In this document: piece by piece, positions 52,064 to 60,951 of the stretch
Layout: the number at the start of each line of letters is the position of its first letter
Numbering within the stretch: the first letter of the stretch is position 1
DNA from: Chryseobacterium sp. H1D6B
GTDB lineage: Bacteria; Bacteroidota; Bacteroidia; Flavobacteriales; Weeksellaceae
Direction of reading: 5' to 3'
NCBI RefSeq assembly: GCF_029892445.1
Contig: NZ_JARXVJ010000001.1
Span: 1,550,001 to 1,614,000 of the forward strand
Length of the DNA: 64,000 nucleotides
The notes under the pieces: generated by a model
The model's database searches: none
What the model saw: only the letters and a program-made list of their open reading frames with translations
What the model was told of the DNA's origin: nothing
Made by a program: the position numbers and the translations under genes

Positions 52064-53324
52064 TAAATTCGTTGTTTGGTTGTTCAACTAATATTTCGTG
52101 CATTAATTTACTAATTTCTTCGGCTTTCCAAGGATTATCTATAATATATTTTGCAAAACGGTTGGTGATCTTTTGGATCATCTTCTCTGAAAGAGCCATA
52201 TCTTCTATATTGATATATTTGTTTTTTCTGTAAAACTGATGCATTTCATTGCGTTCCATATTCTTCAGAACAGCTTTAAAATGATGGATGTTCGGGGCTA
52301 ATTTTCTCTTTTTTTCCCATTCGAGAAAATCTTTAGTCATTTCCTTAATAATGGCCTCAGCTTTTGGAATTTCTTTTTCTCTCTGCTGAATCGTCTCTTG
52401 GATCTGCTTTGAGAGTTCATCCACGTCGATCAAGGTTACGTTTTCATTATTGGTAACATCTTTTTCAACGTTGTGGGGAATAGAAAGGTCGATTACTAAA
52501 GTTTCTTTTCCATTTGGAAAGTGAGAAGAATTAATGATAGGATGTTTTGCTCCTGTTGCAACGATAAGAATATCGGTGTTTTTTAATTCCTGGTCGAAGT
52601 CAGCATAATCAACATGTGGAATATTATATTTTTGAGAGATCTTCTCTGCTTTTTCCTGAGTTCTGTTAGCGATCTTTATTTTCGGCTGATACACATGTTT
52701 TACGAGATTTTCTACTGTATTTTGTCCGATTTCACCAACCCCAAGAAGAAGAATGTTTTTCTCAGTAATTCTTTTCTGGTTATTTAAAATATAATGAACT
52801 GCTGCGTAAGAAACAGATGCGGCGCCGTTTGAAATTCCGGTTTCGTTTTTAATTCTTTTTGAAATTTGAATTGCAGAGTTAATAGCTCTTTCCAAATAAG
52901 GATTAGAATTCTGTCTCTCTTTTTTGAAACGGGTATATGCTTTTTTGATCTGTCCTATGATTTCAAAATCACCAATGATCTGGCTTTCTAAACCTGCTGC
53001 AACTTTGAACAGATGAATCAAAGCTTCTTCCTTAGTGAGGATATTTGCAAACTGAAGAAAATCTGTGATATTTACCCCTATGGTTTTACAGTATTCTTCT
53101 GCCACTAAAAGATAGTTCGGGGTCGTAGTGTAGATCTCGGTTCTGTTACATGTGGAGACCACAAAAGCATCTCCTAAATTTTCGTCATGAATTCGGGAAA
53201 CGAAGTTTTTAATATTGTCATCAAAAAAAGCAAATTTCCCTCGTGTTTCTACGTCAGCCTTTTCATAGCTTATAGAAAGTACAGCGAAATTCGATGTCTG
53301 ATGTATATGGGAATACTGTAGCAT
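52050..53324 (-). CDS. hemA: Glutamyl-tRNA reductase
   Basis: First committed step of C5-pathway haem synthesis: reduces Glu-tRNA to glutamate 1-semialdehyde with NADPH. The catalytic Cys is in VSTCNRTEIYT. Next are the AAGLESQIIGDFEIIGQIKKAY block and the nucleotide-binding LLGVGEIGQNTVENL. I chose the ATG at 53324 (MLQYSHIHQTSN); a TTG at 53336 lies inside the -7 element. About 424 residues. It heads the operon and is divergent from mreB. Confidence 0.96.
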   Translation of the reverse strand: MLQYSHIHQTSNFAVLSISYEKADVETRGKFAFFDDNIKNFVSRIHDENLGDAFVVSTCNRTEIYTTTPNYLLVAEEYCKTIGVNITDFLQFANILTKEEALIHLFKVAAGLESQIIGDFEIIGQIKKAYTRFKKERQNSNPYLERAINSAIQISKRIKNETGISNGAASVSYAAVHYILNNQKRITEKNILLLGVGEIGQNTVENLVKHVYQPKIKIANRTQEKAEKISQKYNIPHVDYADFDQELKNTDILIVATGAKHPIINSSHFPNGKETLVIDLSIPHNVEKDVTNNENVTLIDVDELSKQIQETIQQREKEIPKAEAIIKEMTKDFLEWEKKRKLAPNIHHFKAVLKNMERNEMHQFYRKNKYINIEDMALSEKMIQKITNRFAKYIIDNPWKAEEISKLMHEILVEQPNNEFNEKH

Positions 53325-53333
53325 AAACAGTGG

Positions 53334-53341
53334 CAAATTTA
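53334..53341 (-). promoter_or_regulatory. -7 element of the hem operon
   Basis: TAAATTTG on the minus strand, ending 9 nt before the hemA ATG. No TTG at a good -33 distance. The transcript would have almost no leader. Confidence 0.45.
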
Positions 53342-53533
53342 CGGTTTTTTTAATTAATGCACTTCTGATAATGTATATGATAATTATCGTAAAAAACTAT
53401 AGATCGGCTATAGAAGTCACTTTTTGGAGTCTTATTAAACTATTAAGCCAAACATTAGTAAATAATTTTAAATTTTAATAAAATTTTAACCAAATTATAT
53501 GCTCACTGAATTTTATTAGTAGTGTTTAATTTA

Positions 53534-53541
53534 TATCTTTG
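53534..53541 (+). promoter_or_regulatory. -7 element of the mre operon
   Basis: TATCTTTG, 23 nt before the mreB ATG. There is no TTG at the usual -33 position. The hemA-mreB gap also holds a CTATAG direct repeat (about 53396-53418), which I cannot interpret. Confidence 0.5.
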
Positions 53542-53564
53542 TAAACTTAAATCAGAAGAAAAAT

Positions 53565-54590
53565 ATGAGTTTATTCGATATGTTTACGCAAGAAATTGCG
53601 ATAGACTTGGGAACTGCTAACACGCTTATCATCCATAATAATAAAATTGTTATAGACCAGCCGTCAATTGTTGCAATTGAACGTTCTACTGGCAGACCGA
53701 TAGCGGTAGGGGAACAGGCTAAGCATATGCAGGGTAAAACTCATGAGGATATCAAAACTATCCGTCCGCTTAAAGACGGGGTGATTGCAGATTTTCATGC
53801 TTCTGAACATATGATTAAGGAGTTTATCAAAAAAATTCCTGGAATTAAAGGAAGATTTATTCAGCCTGCTTTAAGAATTGTAATCTGTATTCCTTCTGGA
53901 ATTACGGAAGTTGAAAAAAGAGCAGTAAGAGATTCTGCACAGAAAGTAAACGCAAAAGAAGTAAGACTGATTTATGAACCAATGGCCGCTGCAATAGGTG
54001 TTGGCATCGATGTACAGAAGCCTGAAGGGAATATGATTATTGATATAGGAGGAGGAACTACTGAAATTGCAGTCGTTGCTTTAGGAGGTATTGTTTGTGA
54101 CAAATCTGTGAAAATTGCAGGAGACGTATTTACAAATGATATTGCTTATTTCCTAAGAACTCACCACAATCTTTACATTGGAGAAAGAACAGCTGAAAGA
54201 GTGAAAATTGAAGTAGGATCTGCTGTTGAAGATTTAGATGTAGATATTGAAGATATTCCGGTACAGGGGAGAGATCTTATTACGGGTAAGCCAAAAGAAA
54301 TTATGGTTGGTTACAAAGAAATTGCCCGTGCATTAGACAAATCTATTATTAGAATTGAAGATGCTGTAATGGAGACGCTTTCTTTAACTCCTCCAGAATT
54401 GGCCGCTGATATTTATAAAACAGGGATTTATCTTGCAGGAGGCGGAGCATTGCTGAGAGGATTAGCAGATAGATTACACAAAAAAACTGGTCTTCCTGTT
54501 TTTGTAGCAGAGGATCCGTTAAGAGCTGTAGTCCGCGGAACAGGAATCGCACTTAAGAATATGGATAAATTCAATTTCTTAATCAAATAA
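53565..54590 (+). CDS. mreB: Rod-shape-determining actin homologue MreB
   Basis: A 341-residue cytoplasmic actin-like filament protein that directs lateral wall synthesis. Nucleotide-binding signatures are present: IAIDLGTANTLI (phosphate 1), IDIGGGTTEIAVVALGG (phosphate 2) and IYLAGGGALLRGL (adenosine). It is the first gene of mreB-mreC-mreD-mrdA-rodA. Confidence 0.98.
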   Translation: MSLFDMFTQEIAIDLGTANTLIIHNNKIVIDQPSIVAIERSTGRPIAVGEQAKHMQGKTHEDIKTIRPLKDGVIADFHASEHMIKEFIKKIPGIKGRFIQPALRIVICIPSGITEVEKRAVRDSAQKVNAKEVRLIYEPMAAAIGVGIDVQKPEGNMIIDIGGGTTEIAVVALGGIVCDKSVKIAGDVFTNDIAYFLRTHHNLYIGERTAERVKIEVGSAVEDLDVDIEDIPVQGRDLITGKPKEIMVGYKEIARALDKSIIRIEDAVMETLSLTPPELAADIYKTGIYLAGGGALLRGLADRLHKKTGLPVFVAEDPLRAVVRGTGIALKNMDKFNFLIK

Positions 54591-54617
54591 TTTTAACTTT
54601 TTACGACTTTATATTGA

Positions 54618-55472
54618 ATGGGATTTTTGCTGAGATTATTTTCGAAGAACGCTCTTTTTGTCTTCTTTATTTTCTTGCAAATTATTGCTCTGGTTCTGAT
54701 ATTCTCTAAAAATGCCATGCAGAAATCCTGGGTTGCCGGTCAGACAGCCGCATTCAATTCATGGGTTTCCGGGTATATTGACGAAGGAGTTTCTTACCTT
54801 AAATTAAAACAAATCAATGAAGATCTTGTTTCTCAAAACAAATCTTTAATGTTAGAGCTTTATGGAAAAGAAGGAGCTAAAAATCCTGTTTTCAAAAAAG
54901 TTCATGATACATTAGGGGGAGGGCAGATCTATACATTTGTAGACGGAGAGATAGTTTTCAATAGTATCAATAGAAGAAACAACTACTTTACCATTAACCG
55001 TGGCAGAAGAGACGGGGTATTTCCACAGATGGGCGTTATGGCTCCTAAAGGAATTGCCGGGATTGTTATCAACTCTACAGACAGCTACGCACTGGTGCAG
55101 TCTGTTTTGAGTGTTAATAAAATTAGAATTAATGCTGCGCTAAAGAAATCAGGATATTTTGGAACTTTAACTTGGAATGGAGATAATTCGAGAGTGATGC
55201 ACTTAGCAGATATTCCGAAATATGTTGCATTAAAAGTTGGAGATACCGTAGTTACAGATGGGAAATCAGCGATCTTCCCTAAAGGAGTGATGATTGGTAC
55301 AATTGCAGGATACTCAGTAGATAATAAAACAGGTTTCTGGGATATTTCAGTGGAATTGAGTGAAAAGATGGGTGCTTTGAATAAAGTATTTGTCGTTAAA
55401 AATCTCAAAAAAGCTGAGGTTCAGAAAATTCAAGATACATTACAGGCAGTAATAAAAAAAGAAAATGATTAG
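54618..55472 (+). CDS. mreC: Rod-shape-determining protein MreC
   Basis: A 284-residue periplasmic protein with a single N-terminal membrane helix (NALFVFFIFLQIIALVLIF). A short coiled-coil-like segment (residues about 60-85) precedes a beta-rich domain (YFTINRGRRDGVFPQMGVMAPKGIAGIV, KVGDTVVTDGKSAIFPKGVMIG). MreC links MreB, PBP2 and RodA. Its 3' end overlaps mreD by 8 nt. Confidence 0.95.
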   Translation: MGFLLRLFSKNALFVFFIFLQIIALVLIFSKNAMQKSWVAGQTAAFNSWVSGYIDEGVSYLKLKQINEDLVSQNKSLMLELYGKEGAKNPVFKKVHDTLGGGQIYTFVDGEIVFNSINRRNNYFTINRGRRDGVFPQMGVMAPKGIAGIVINSTDSYALVQSVLSVNKIRINAALKKSGYFGTLTWNGDNSRVMHLADIPKYVALKVGDTVVTDGKSAIFPKGVMIGTIAGYSVDNKTGFWDISVELSEKMGALNKVFVVKNLKKAEVQKIQDTLQAVIKKEND

Positions 55473-55971
55473 CAGGACTTTATTTACGGATATTTTGATC
55501 ATGATTTTTCTTGTTGCATTACAAATTTTTGTTTTGAACAGGATTACGCTGTTCGGAAAATATACTCCGGTTTTATATCCTGTATTTGTCATGTTTTATC
55601 CCTTTTTCAGAAATAAATATCAATTTTTAGCTTTAAGTTTTTTAATAGGACTGGCTGTTGACGGGTTCTTGTTTTCTTGGGGAATAAATGCTTTTGCAAC
55701 TACTTTGATCGCTTATTTCAGAACCTTGATTTTCAGAACTTCTACTGATACCTCAACAGATTTTTTTTCTTTCCAGTCACTGCAGTGGACGCAGTTTTTG
55801 CTGTTTCTGTTTTCAAGTATCTTTCTGCATCAGCTTTTGGTACAGTATATAGAATTCTTTAAGTTCAGCCGATTTTTTGAAATCTTATTTAATGTCTTGG
55901 TAACAAGTATAATTTCCTTTATATTTATCGTTATTTACGCATTAATATTTAAAATCAAACAAAAAGTTTGA
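55465..55971 (+). CDS. mreD: Rod-shape-determining protein MreD
   Basis: A 168-residue membrane protein with about five hydrophobic segments and few conserved residues. Position between mreC and mrdA gives the identity. The 3' end overlaps the TTG start of mrdA by 4 nt (TTGA). Confidence 0.9.
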   Translation: MISRTLFTDILIMIFLVALQIFVLNRITLFGKYTPVLYPVFVMFYPFFRNKYQFLALSFLIGLAVDGFLFSWGINAFATTLIAYFRTLIFRTSTDTSTDFFSFQSLQWTQFLLFLFSSIFLHQLLVQYIEFFKFSRFFEILFNVLVTSIISFIFIVIYALIFKIKQKV

Positions 55972-57965
55972 ACACACGCTATTTAAAAGTCTTTACCGTT
56001 CTAGTAGTTATTGCTGTCATTTTTGTAGCAAGGCTTGCTTATTTGCAGTTGTTTACAGACCGCTATGCCCTGAATGCAGCGAATACCTCCATTAAAGTTG
56101 AATATGTCATCCCGCAGCGGGGTGTAATCTTTGACCGGAATGGGAAAATTATGGTAGGCAACCAGCCCGCTTATGAGATCTCCTTTACACAGGCTTTAAT
56201 GAAACCAGATTTTGATACGCTGGCTTTCTGCAGTCTTATGAGGATCACTAAACCAGATTTCATTAATAGAATCACCAAAATAAAAAAGGAAAAATATTAT
56301 TCTAAACTTACTGCGATGACTTTCTTAAAAGATCTGAGCAGAGAAGATATAGCCAGAGTTCAGGAAATTATTTTTAAATATCCTGCATTCAGTATTGTTT
56401 CCAGGCCGCAGAGGCAGTATGAAGTTTCTACTTCAGGAAACCTTTTAGGCTACACCAATGAGGTCAATGAGAGGGATCTCAAAAAAGATTCAACCTATTA
56501 TCTTCCTGGTGATTTCATCGGGAAATCAGGAGTTGAGAAGTCTTACGAAAAAGACCTCAGAGGGATAAAAGGAATGAAGTATATCCAAAAAGACATCAGA
56601 CTCCGGAATATAGGTTCTTATAAAGACGGAGCTTTAGATAAAGATGTCGTTACAGGAAAAGATATTACTTTAACCATTGATTATGATCTGCAGCGAATGG
56701 CGGAAGAAATGCTTGTCAACAAACATGGTGCGATCGTAGCGATAGATCCAAATAACGGTGAGATTTTAACTTTGGCAACGGGACCGGATATTGATCCGAA
56801 TGTATTTACAGGGCCCAACAAGTCTAAAAACCTCTACAATATCCAGATGGATACCATCTATGAAAATAAACCTGGATTCGACCGTTCTCTACAGGCGGCC
56901 TATCCTCCAGGTTCTACATTTAAATTATTAACCGCTCTTGCAGGCATGCAGATGGGAGTAATGGATGAAAATACCGTTTTCCCTTGTGGAGGCGGATTTA
57001 ATTATAAAGGATTAAGAATTAAAGGCCACGGCGGTGCAGTACCTTTGATTCCTTCTATACAGGTTTCCAGTAACTGTTACTTCAGTTATGCCTATTTAGC
57101 CATAGTAAATAAATATCCGGGTGATCCTTCAAGAGGAGTTGACGAATGGAAAAAGATTATGAGCAGCTTCGGAGTAGGAGAATTTCTGAATAATGACTTG
57201 GCCGTAGGAGCAAAAGGCAGAATCCCTACTGGAGCAATGTATGAAAAAAGAGCAAAAACCAAAAACTGGAGTCCTCTTTCTACAGGTGCTGTTTTTAATG
57301 GAATGGGACAGGGAGATGTTCTGGTAACCCCTCTTCAACTAGCCAATTATGTTTCTGCTATTGCTAATAAAGGAACTTATTTTACCCCTCATATTGTTAA
57401 ATCTATCGACGGGAAACCCAATCCTGATCCAAGATTTAAAAAGAAACATAAAACCCTCGTTGATCCAAAGCATTTTGGGCCTGTACTAAAAGGTATGGAA
57501 GCAGTAGTGCTCAACGGAACTGCAAGAAGTTTGAAATCTAATGATTTTACCCAGCTTGCAAAAACAGGTACAGCTCAGGTGCCTCAAGGAAAAGATAACT
57601 CAATTTTTGTATTGATCGCTCCTGCAGATAAACCTAAAATTGTAGTAGTTGCAGTTATGGAGCACGCTGGATTTGGTGCCACTTGGGCGGGTCCGGCTTG
57701 TACGGTCATTGCTGAAAAGTATGTAACGGGAGATCTAAAAAGAGAAAACCTTTACAAAAAAATGACTTCTGCGAGTTTTATGCCTGAATATAAAAGACAA
57801 TGGGTTGCAGATTTAAAGCGTAAAGGATTATATGTAGATCCAAAACCTGATTCTATCAAACTTAAAAAAATACAGGACAGTCTGAATTTTATTAAGAAAC
57901 AGAAAGAAAAACTTAAGAAAGAAATAGACGAAGAAACCAAAACCACTAAAAAGATTGCACAATGA
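55968..57965 (+). CDS. mrdA: Penicillin-binding protein 2 (elongasome transpeptidase)
   Basis: A 665-residue class B PBP: N-terminal membrane helix (FTVLVVIAVIFVARLAYLQLF), pedestal domain (RGVIFDRNGKIMVGNQPAYEI), and transpeptidase with PPGSTFKL (SxxK), SSNCYF (SxN) and KTGTAQVP (KTG). The likely start is a TTG at 55968 that overlaps the mreD stop as TTGA, giving MNTRYLKVF; I see no in-frame ATG in a sensible place. The C-terminal 60 residues are highly charged. It crosslinks peptidoglycan together with RodA. Confidence 0.94.
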   Translation: MNTRYLKVFTVLVVIAVIFVARLAYLQLFTDRYALNAANTSIKVEYVIPQRGVIFDRNGKIMVGNQPAYEISFTQALMKPDFDTLAFCSLMRITKPDFINRITKIKKEKYYSKLTAMTFLKDLSREDIARVQEIIFKYPAFSIVSRPQRQYEVSTSGNLLGYTNEVNERDLKKDSTYYLPGDFIGKSGVEKSYEKDLRGIKGMKYIQKDIRLRNIGSYKDGALDKDVVTGKDITLTIDYDLQRMAEEMLVNKHGAIVAIDPNNGEILTLATGPDIDPNVFTGPNKSKNLYNIQMDTIYENKPGFDRSLQAAYPPGSTFKLLTALAGMQMGVMDENTVFPCGGGFNYKGLRIKGHGGAVPLIPSIQVSSNCYFSYAYLAIVNKYPGDPSRGVDEWKKIMSSFGVGEFLNNDLAVGAKGRIPTGAMYEKRAKTKNWSPLSTGAVFNGMGQGDVLVTPLQLANYVSAIANKGTYFTPHIVKSIDGKPNPDPRFKKKHKTLVDPKHFGPVLKGMEAVVLNGTARSLKSNDFTQLAKTGTAQVPQGKDNSIFVLIAPADKPKIVVVAVMEHAGFGATWAGPACTVIAEKYVTGDLKRENLYKKMTSASFMPEYKRQWVADLKRKGLYVDPKPDSIKLKKIQDSLNFIKKQKEKLKKEIDEETKTTKKIAQ

Positions 57966-59206
57966 AATGGACAGAAGGAGTAGATAAGCTGGGTCTTGGT
58001 TTGTACTTTTTGCTCTGCATCTTTGCAATTGCTAATATTTATAGTGTTGAGCCTGCAAGCGGAACAAGACAGGCAGTGTGGTTTGGTGTATCTGTTTTTG
58101 TAGGGATTATCATTTTTCTTACAAGAAATAAGTTCTTCGAAAATATGGCAGGCATTATTTATATTGCTGGATTACTGCTTCTGGTTGGGCTTTTTCCTTT
58201 TGGAACAGAAATTTTGGGACAGAAAAACTGGTATAAATTTGGCCCGGTCAGTCTGCAGCCTGTAGAGTTTGCAAAATTAGGAACCGCTTTAATGCTGGCC
58301 AATTATGTTTCCGGCCCGGATTTTAATTTGAAAAACAGGAAGTCTATATTAATGACTTTAGCAATAATAGGACTGCCTGCGGTGTTAGTTTTGTTAATTC
58401 CGGATGTAGGTTCACTGTTAGTTTTTGTTGCCTTTTCAATTGCTTTATATAGAGAAGGGCTTTCCGGGAAACTATTTGGTATTGTAGGATTATTTGCGGT
58501 AGTATTTCTCGTTGCACTCTATCTCCACTATAATGATATAGGCTTATTTTATGAAGCTATAGTAATTGGCGTTGTATTCGCGGTTATCATTTTTATTAAT
58601 TTTCATAAAATAAGCTGGAACTATATCTCTATAGGATCTTATGCGGGTTCTCTAGTGCTTTTATTGGGACTTGTTTTTGCTTCTCCCTATATCTTAGAGA
58701 AACTTCCCAAACACCAGAAAGAAAGAATTGGAGTATTATATCTGGGTGAAAAAATGTTCAAAGATACTTCCGGGTATAATCTATTATATTCTAAAACAGC
58801 GATAGGTTCAGGAGGATTTCTTGGAAAAGGCTATCGTGAAGGATCCGTTACCCAAGGGAAATTTGTTCCAGAGCAGAGTACCGATTATATTTTCTGTACT
58901 GTGGGTGAAGAATGGGGCTTTTTAGGGAGTGCCGCTTTGGTGTTTTGCTATATGCTGTATATCGGAAGGATTTACTACCTGGCAGAAAAACAGAAGTCTG
59001 CCTTTAGCCGGGTTTTCGGCTACTGCTTTGCGTCGATACTGCTGATGCACTTTTCGATCAATTTAGGGATGGTTATGGGGCTTTTCCCTACTGTTGGTAT
59101 CCCTCTGCCTTATTTCAGCTATGGGGGAAGTTCGTTGCTGGCTTTCTCTACGATGACATTTATCTTCTTTAAATTAAATTATTCTGATAAGAATAGTCTG
59201 GTTTAG
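57962..59206 (+). CDS. rodA: Peptidoglycan glycosyltransferase RodA
   Basis: A 414-residue SEDS-family glycosyltransferase with about ten membrane helices. The loop with QPVEFAKLGTALMLANYVS, then IPDVGSLLVFVAF, the periplasmic FVPEQSTDYIFCTVGEEWGF (catalytic-loop acidic region) and the C-terminal YFSYGGSSLLAFSTM are all characteristic. The ATG overlaps the mrdA stop as ATGA. Confidence 0.96.
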   Translation: MKWTEGVDKLGLGLYFLLCIFAIANIYSVEPASGTRQAVWFGVSVFVGIIIFLTRNKFFENMAGIIYIAGLLLLVGLFPFGTEILGQKNWYKFGPVSLQPVEFAKLGTALMLANYVSGPDFNLKNRKSILMTLAIIGLPAVLVLLIPDVGSLLVFVAFSIALYREGLSGKLFGIVGLFAVVFLVALYLHYNDIGLFYEAIVIGVVFAVIIFINFHKISWNYISIGSYAGSLVLLLGLVFASPYILEKLPKHQKERIGVLYLGEKMFKDTSGYNLLYSKTAIGSGGFLGKGYREGSVTQGKFVPEQSTDYIFCTVGEEWGFLGSAALVFCYMLYIGRIYYLAEKQKSAFSRVFGYCFASILLMHFSINLGMVMGLFPTVGIPLPYFSYGGSSLLAFSTMTFIFFKLNYSDKNSLV

Positions 59207-59241
59207 ACCTCGTCAACTTTAAAAACATTAATATTTTCTCT

Positions 59242-59823
59242 ATGCGGGAAGCGTATATTTTAGATCAAAATTTTAATAATAAAGATTTTGAAGCATCTCC
59301 ATTAGATAAAGGAGAGTATGAAAACTGTATTTTTAATAGCTGCATTTTTGAGTATGCCGATCTCTCTGAATTTAAATTTACAGACTGCGAATTCGTTGAA
59401 TGTAATTTAAGTATGGCCAAACTTGTTGGTACAGCTTTTAGAGATGTCATCTTTAAAGAATGTAAAATGTTCGGCCTGCAGTTTAATGACTGTAATGAAT
59501 TTGGACTTTCATTTAAATTTGAGGGCTGCTCACTGCATAATTCTATTTTCTACAAAACATCAATCAAAAAGACTGTATTTAAAAATTCAAAACTTAATGA
59601 GGTGGATTTTGAAGAATGTGATCTATCTAATGCTGTGTTTATCAACTGTGATTTATCAGGCGCTGTTTTCGATAAAACAATCCTTGAAAAAGCAGATCTC
59701 AGAACATCTTTCAGCTATTCAATAAATCCCGAAGCTAATAGGCTTAAAAAGGCTAAATTTTCACTTTCTGAAGTACATGGTCTTCTGCATAAGTATGATA
59801 TAGAAATTGAAAAGAACAGCTGA
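59242..59823 (+). CDS. Pentapeptide-repeat protein
   Basis: A 193-residue protein composed of degenerate pentapeptide repeats (A/C-D/N-L/F-S/x-x), for example YADLSEFKFTDCEFVECNLS, CDLSNAVFINCDLSGAVF and LEKADLRTSFSYSI. It resembles the MfpA/Qnr-type right-handed quadrilateral beta-helix fold. Family members range from gyrase-protecting proteins to scaffolds. The gene lies 35 nt after rodA and may be the last gene of the mre operon. No resistance function can be claimed. Confidence 0.9.
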   Translation: MREAYILDQNFNNKDFEASPLDKGEYENCIFNSCIFEYADLSEFKFTDCEFVECNLSMAKLVGTAFRDVIFKECKMFGLQFNDCNEFGLSFKFEGCSLHNSIFYKTSIKKTVFKNSKLNEVDFEECDLSNAVFINCDLSGAVFDKTILEKADLRTSFSYSINPEANRLKKAKFSLSEVHGLLHKYDIEIEKNS

Positions 59824-59846
59824 TTAAAACCGTTTCCCATAATCAA

Positions 59847-59877
59847 TAAAAAAGCCGTCAATAAAATTTGACGGCTT
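59847..59877 (-). terminator. Terminator of the NlpC/P60 gene
   Basis: The 10-bp perfect stem AAGCCGTCAA/TTGACGGCTT with a 6-nt loop is followed on the minus strand by a T run. On the plus strand the tail is only weakly T-rich, so it may partly serve the pentapeptide gene too. Confidence 0.75.
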
Positions 59878-59902
59878 CATTATTTAAATCAATTATTTAA
59901 AA

Positions 59903-60610
59903 TTAAAAACTTGTTGCGGTTGCTGGTGTTACTGATGCTAAATTATTGTAAGCATCTCCCTCTTCATTGATCACTCTTTTTGCAAATCTGAACTTAGGTC
60001 CCCAATAAGAATCATTAAGAGACGAAATCATCACACCTTTTGAAGTGGCTGCATGGATGAATTTGATTTCACCGTCCTCAGATACACTTTCTACGATACC
60101 TACGTGAGAAATTCTTCTTCCGTGAGAAAAGAAAATCAAATCTCCTTTCTGAAGGTTCTCTTTTTCTATTCTTTCTCCTTCCTGAGCTTGAGATGCCGCT
60201 ACTCTAGGTAAGCTAAGGCCGGCTGCTGCTCCGAATACAGAAAGTACAAAAGCTGAACAATCTATACCGTTTCTTGTAGTTCCTCCATATCTGTAAGGAG
60301 TCCCCAGGTAAGTTGAAGCTTCTGATAAAATGTTGTCGATAGTTTTATTATGTTTGATTGCTTTTGCAATCTCAGAATTTTTTAAAGAATTTTTTGCGTT
60401 AGATAAAACAAGTGCCTTTTCAGAGATAAAAGAGCTGATTAGCTGTTTTTTATCTTGTTCCATTTTAGTGTTCATGGAAGCAAGTTTGGCATCTGTTTTG
60501 TATTCTTTTATGTAAGTTGCCGGTTTGGAAGCTACATAATTAGTAACGCATGATTGTAGTGATATTGTTGAAACGAAAGTAACTAAATAAAACAAAACTC
60601 TTTTCTTCAT
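59903..60610 (-). CDS. NlpC/P60 (C40) cell-wall endopeptidase lipoprotein
   Basis: A 235-residue exported protein with a probable lipobox (TISLQSC). After a helical spacer, the C40 peptidase domain occupies residues about 90-215. Its catalytic Cys is in GIDCSAFVLSVFG, the His in RRISHVGIVES, and the third residue in KFIHAATSKGV. It cleaves peptide links in peptidoglycan. A -7 element (TACTTTTG, minus 60662-60669) lies 51 nt upstream. Confidence 0.93.
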   Translation of the reverse strand: MKKRVLFYLVTFVSTISLQSCVTNYVASKPATYIKEYKTDAKLASMNTKMEQDKKQLISSFISEKALVLSNAKNSLKNSEIAKAIKHNKTIDNILSEASTYLGTPYRYGGTTRNGIDCSAFVLSVFGAAAGLSLPRVAASQAQEGERIEKENLQKGDLIFFSHGRRISHVGIVESVSEDGEIKFIHAATSKGVMISSLNDSYWGPKFRFAKRVINEEGDAYNNLASVTPATATSF

Positions 60611-60661
60611 ATATATTTGATTATCCGTGTTAAAAAGGAATATTTATTTCTAAAAGCAATA

Positions 60662-60669
60662 CAAAAGTA
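60662..60669 (-). promoter_or_regulatory. -7 element of the NlpC/P60 gene
   Basis: TACTTTTG on the minus strand, ending 51 nt before the ATG. No clean -33 box. Confidence 0.4.
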
Positions 60670-60730
60670 GAGATTCCAAGCAAAAGACCTTTGATATGAT
60701 TAATGTCAGGTTCTTACTTTAACACTATTT

Positions 60731-60803
60731 AACATATTATTTAAGTATGTTAATGAAAAACAAACCGCAACGTCCCTTTTTTGGCAGGTGTGCGGTTTTT
60801 TTT
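60731..60803. other. Intergenic hairpins between nlpC-like gene and glnA
   Basis: The 341-nt gap 60611-60951 holds no gene I can support. It contains TTAACATA/TATGTTAA, an 8-bp inverted repeat around 60731-60755. It also holds AAACCGCA (60762-60769) / TGCGGTTT (60791-60798) with a 21-nt loop, followed on the plus strand by eight T, terminator-like. A plus-strand TATATTTG at 60612-60619 could start a short RNA ending here, but it has no -33 box. Confidence 0.35.
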
Positions 60804-60893
60804 ATTAAGATTTTTTAACAAAATAAATGACCTTTCCTTTAGTGGAGGACTTTTTATAATTTGGATGCAGTTGTTACCAGCTGTTAATAAAAC

Positions 60894-60926
60894 AAAAAAA
60901 GACTTCCCGGGAAAACCCGGAAAGCC
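60894..60926 (-). terminator. glnA terminator
   Basis: An 11-bp GC-rich stem (60901-60911 with 60916-60926, two G-U pairs on the minus strand) has a 4-nt loop and seven T following. Confidence 0.85.
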
Positions 60927-60951
60927 TAACTAATATGGAACTTTACAGATG

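Noticed and set aside
59242..59823. Pentapeptide-repeat protein as a quinolone resistance (Qnr) gene
   Set aside because: The repeat fold is shared by many unrelated proteins, the repeats are degenerate, and the location after rodA gives no support for a gyrase-protecting role.
60620..60803. Possible 6S RNA between the NlpC gene and glnA
   Set aside because: I could not pair the two ends into the long interrupted hairpin expected of 6S RNA. Kept only as an unspecified possible RNA.
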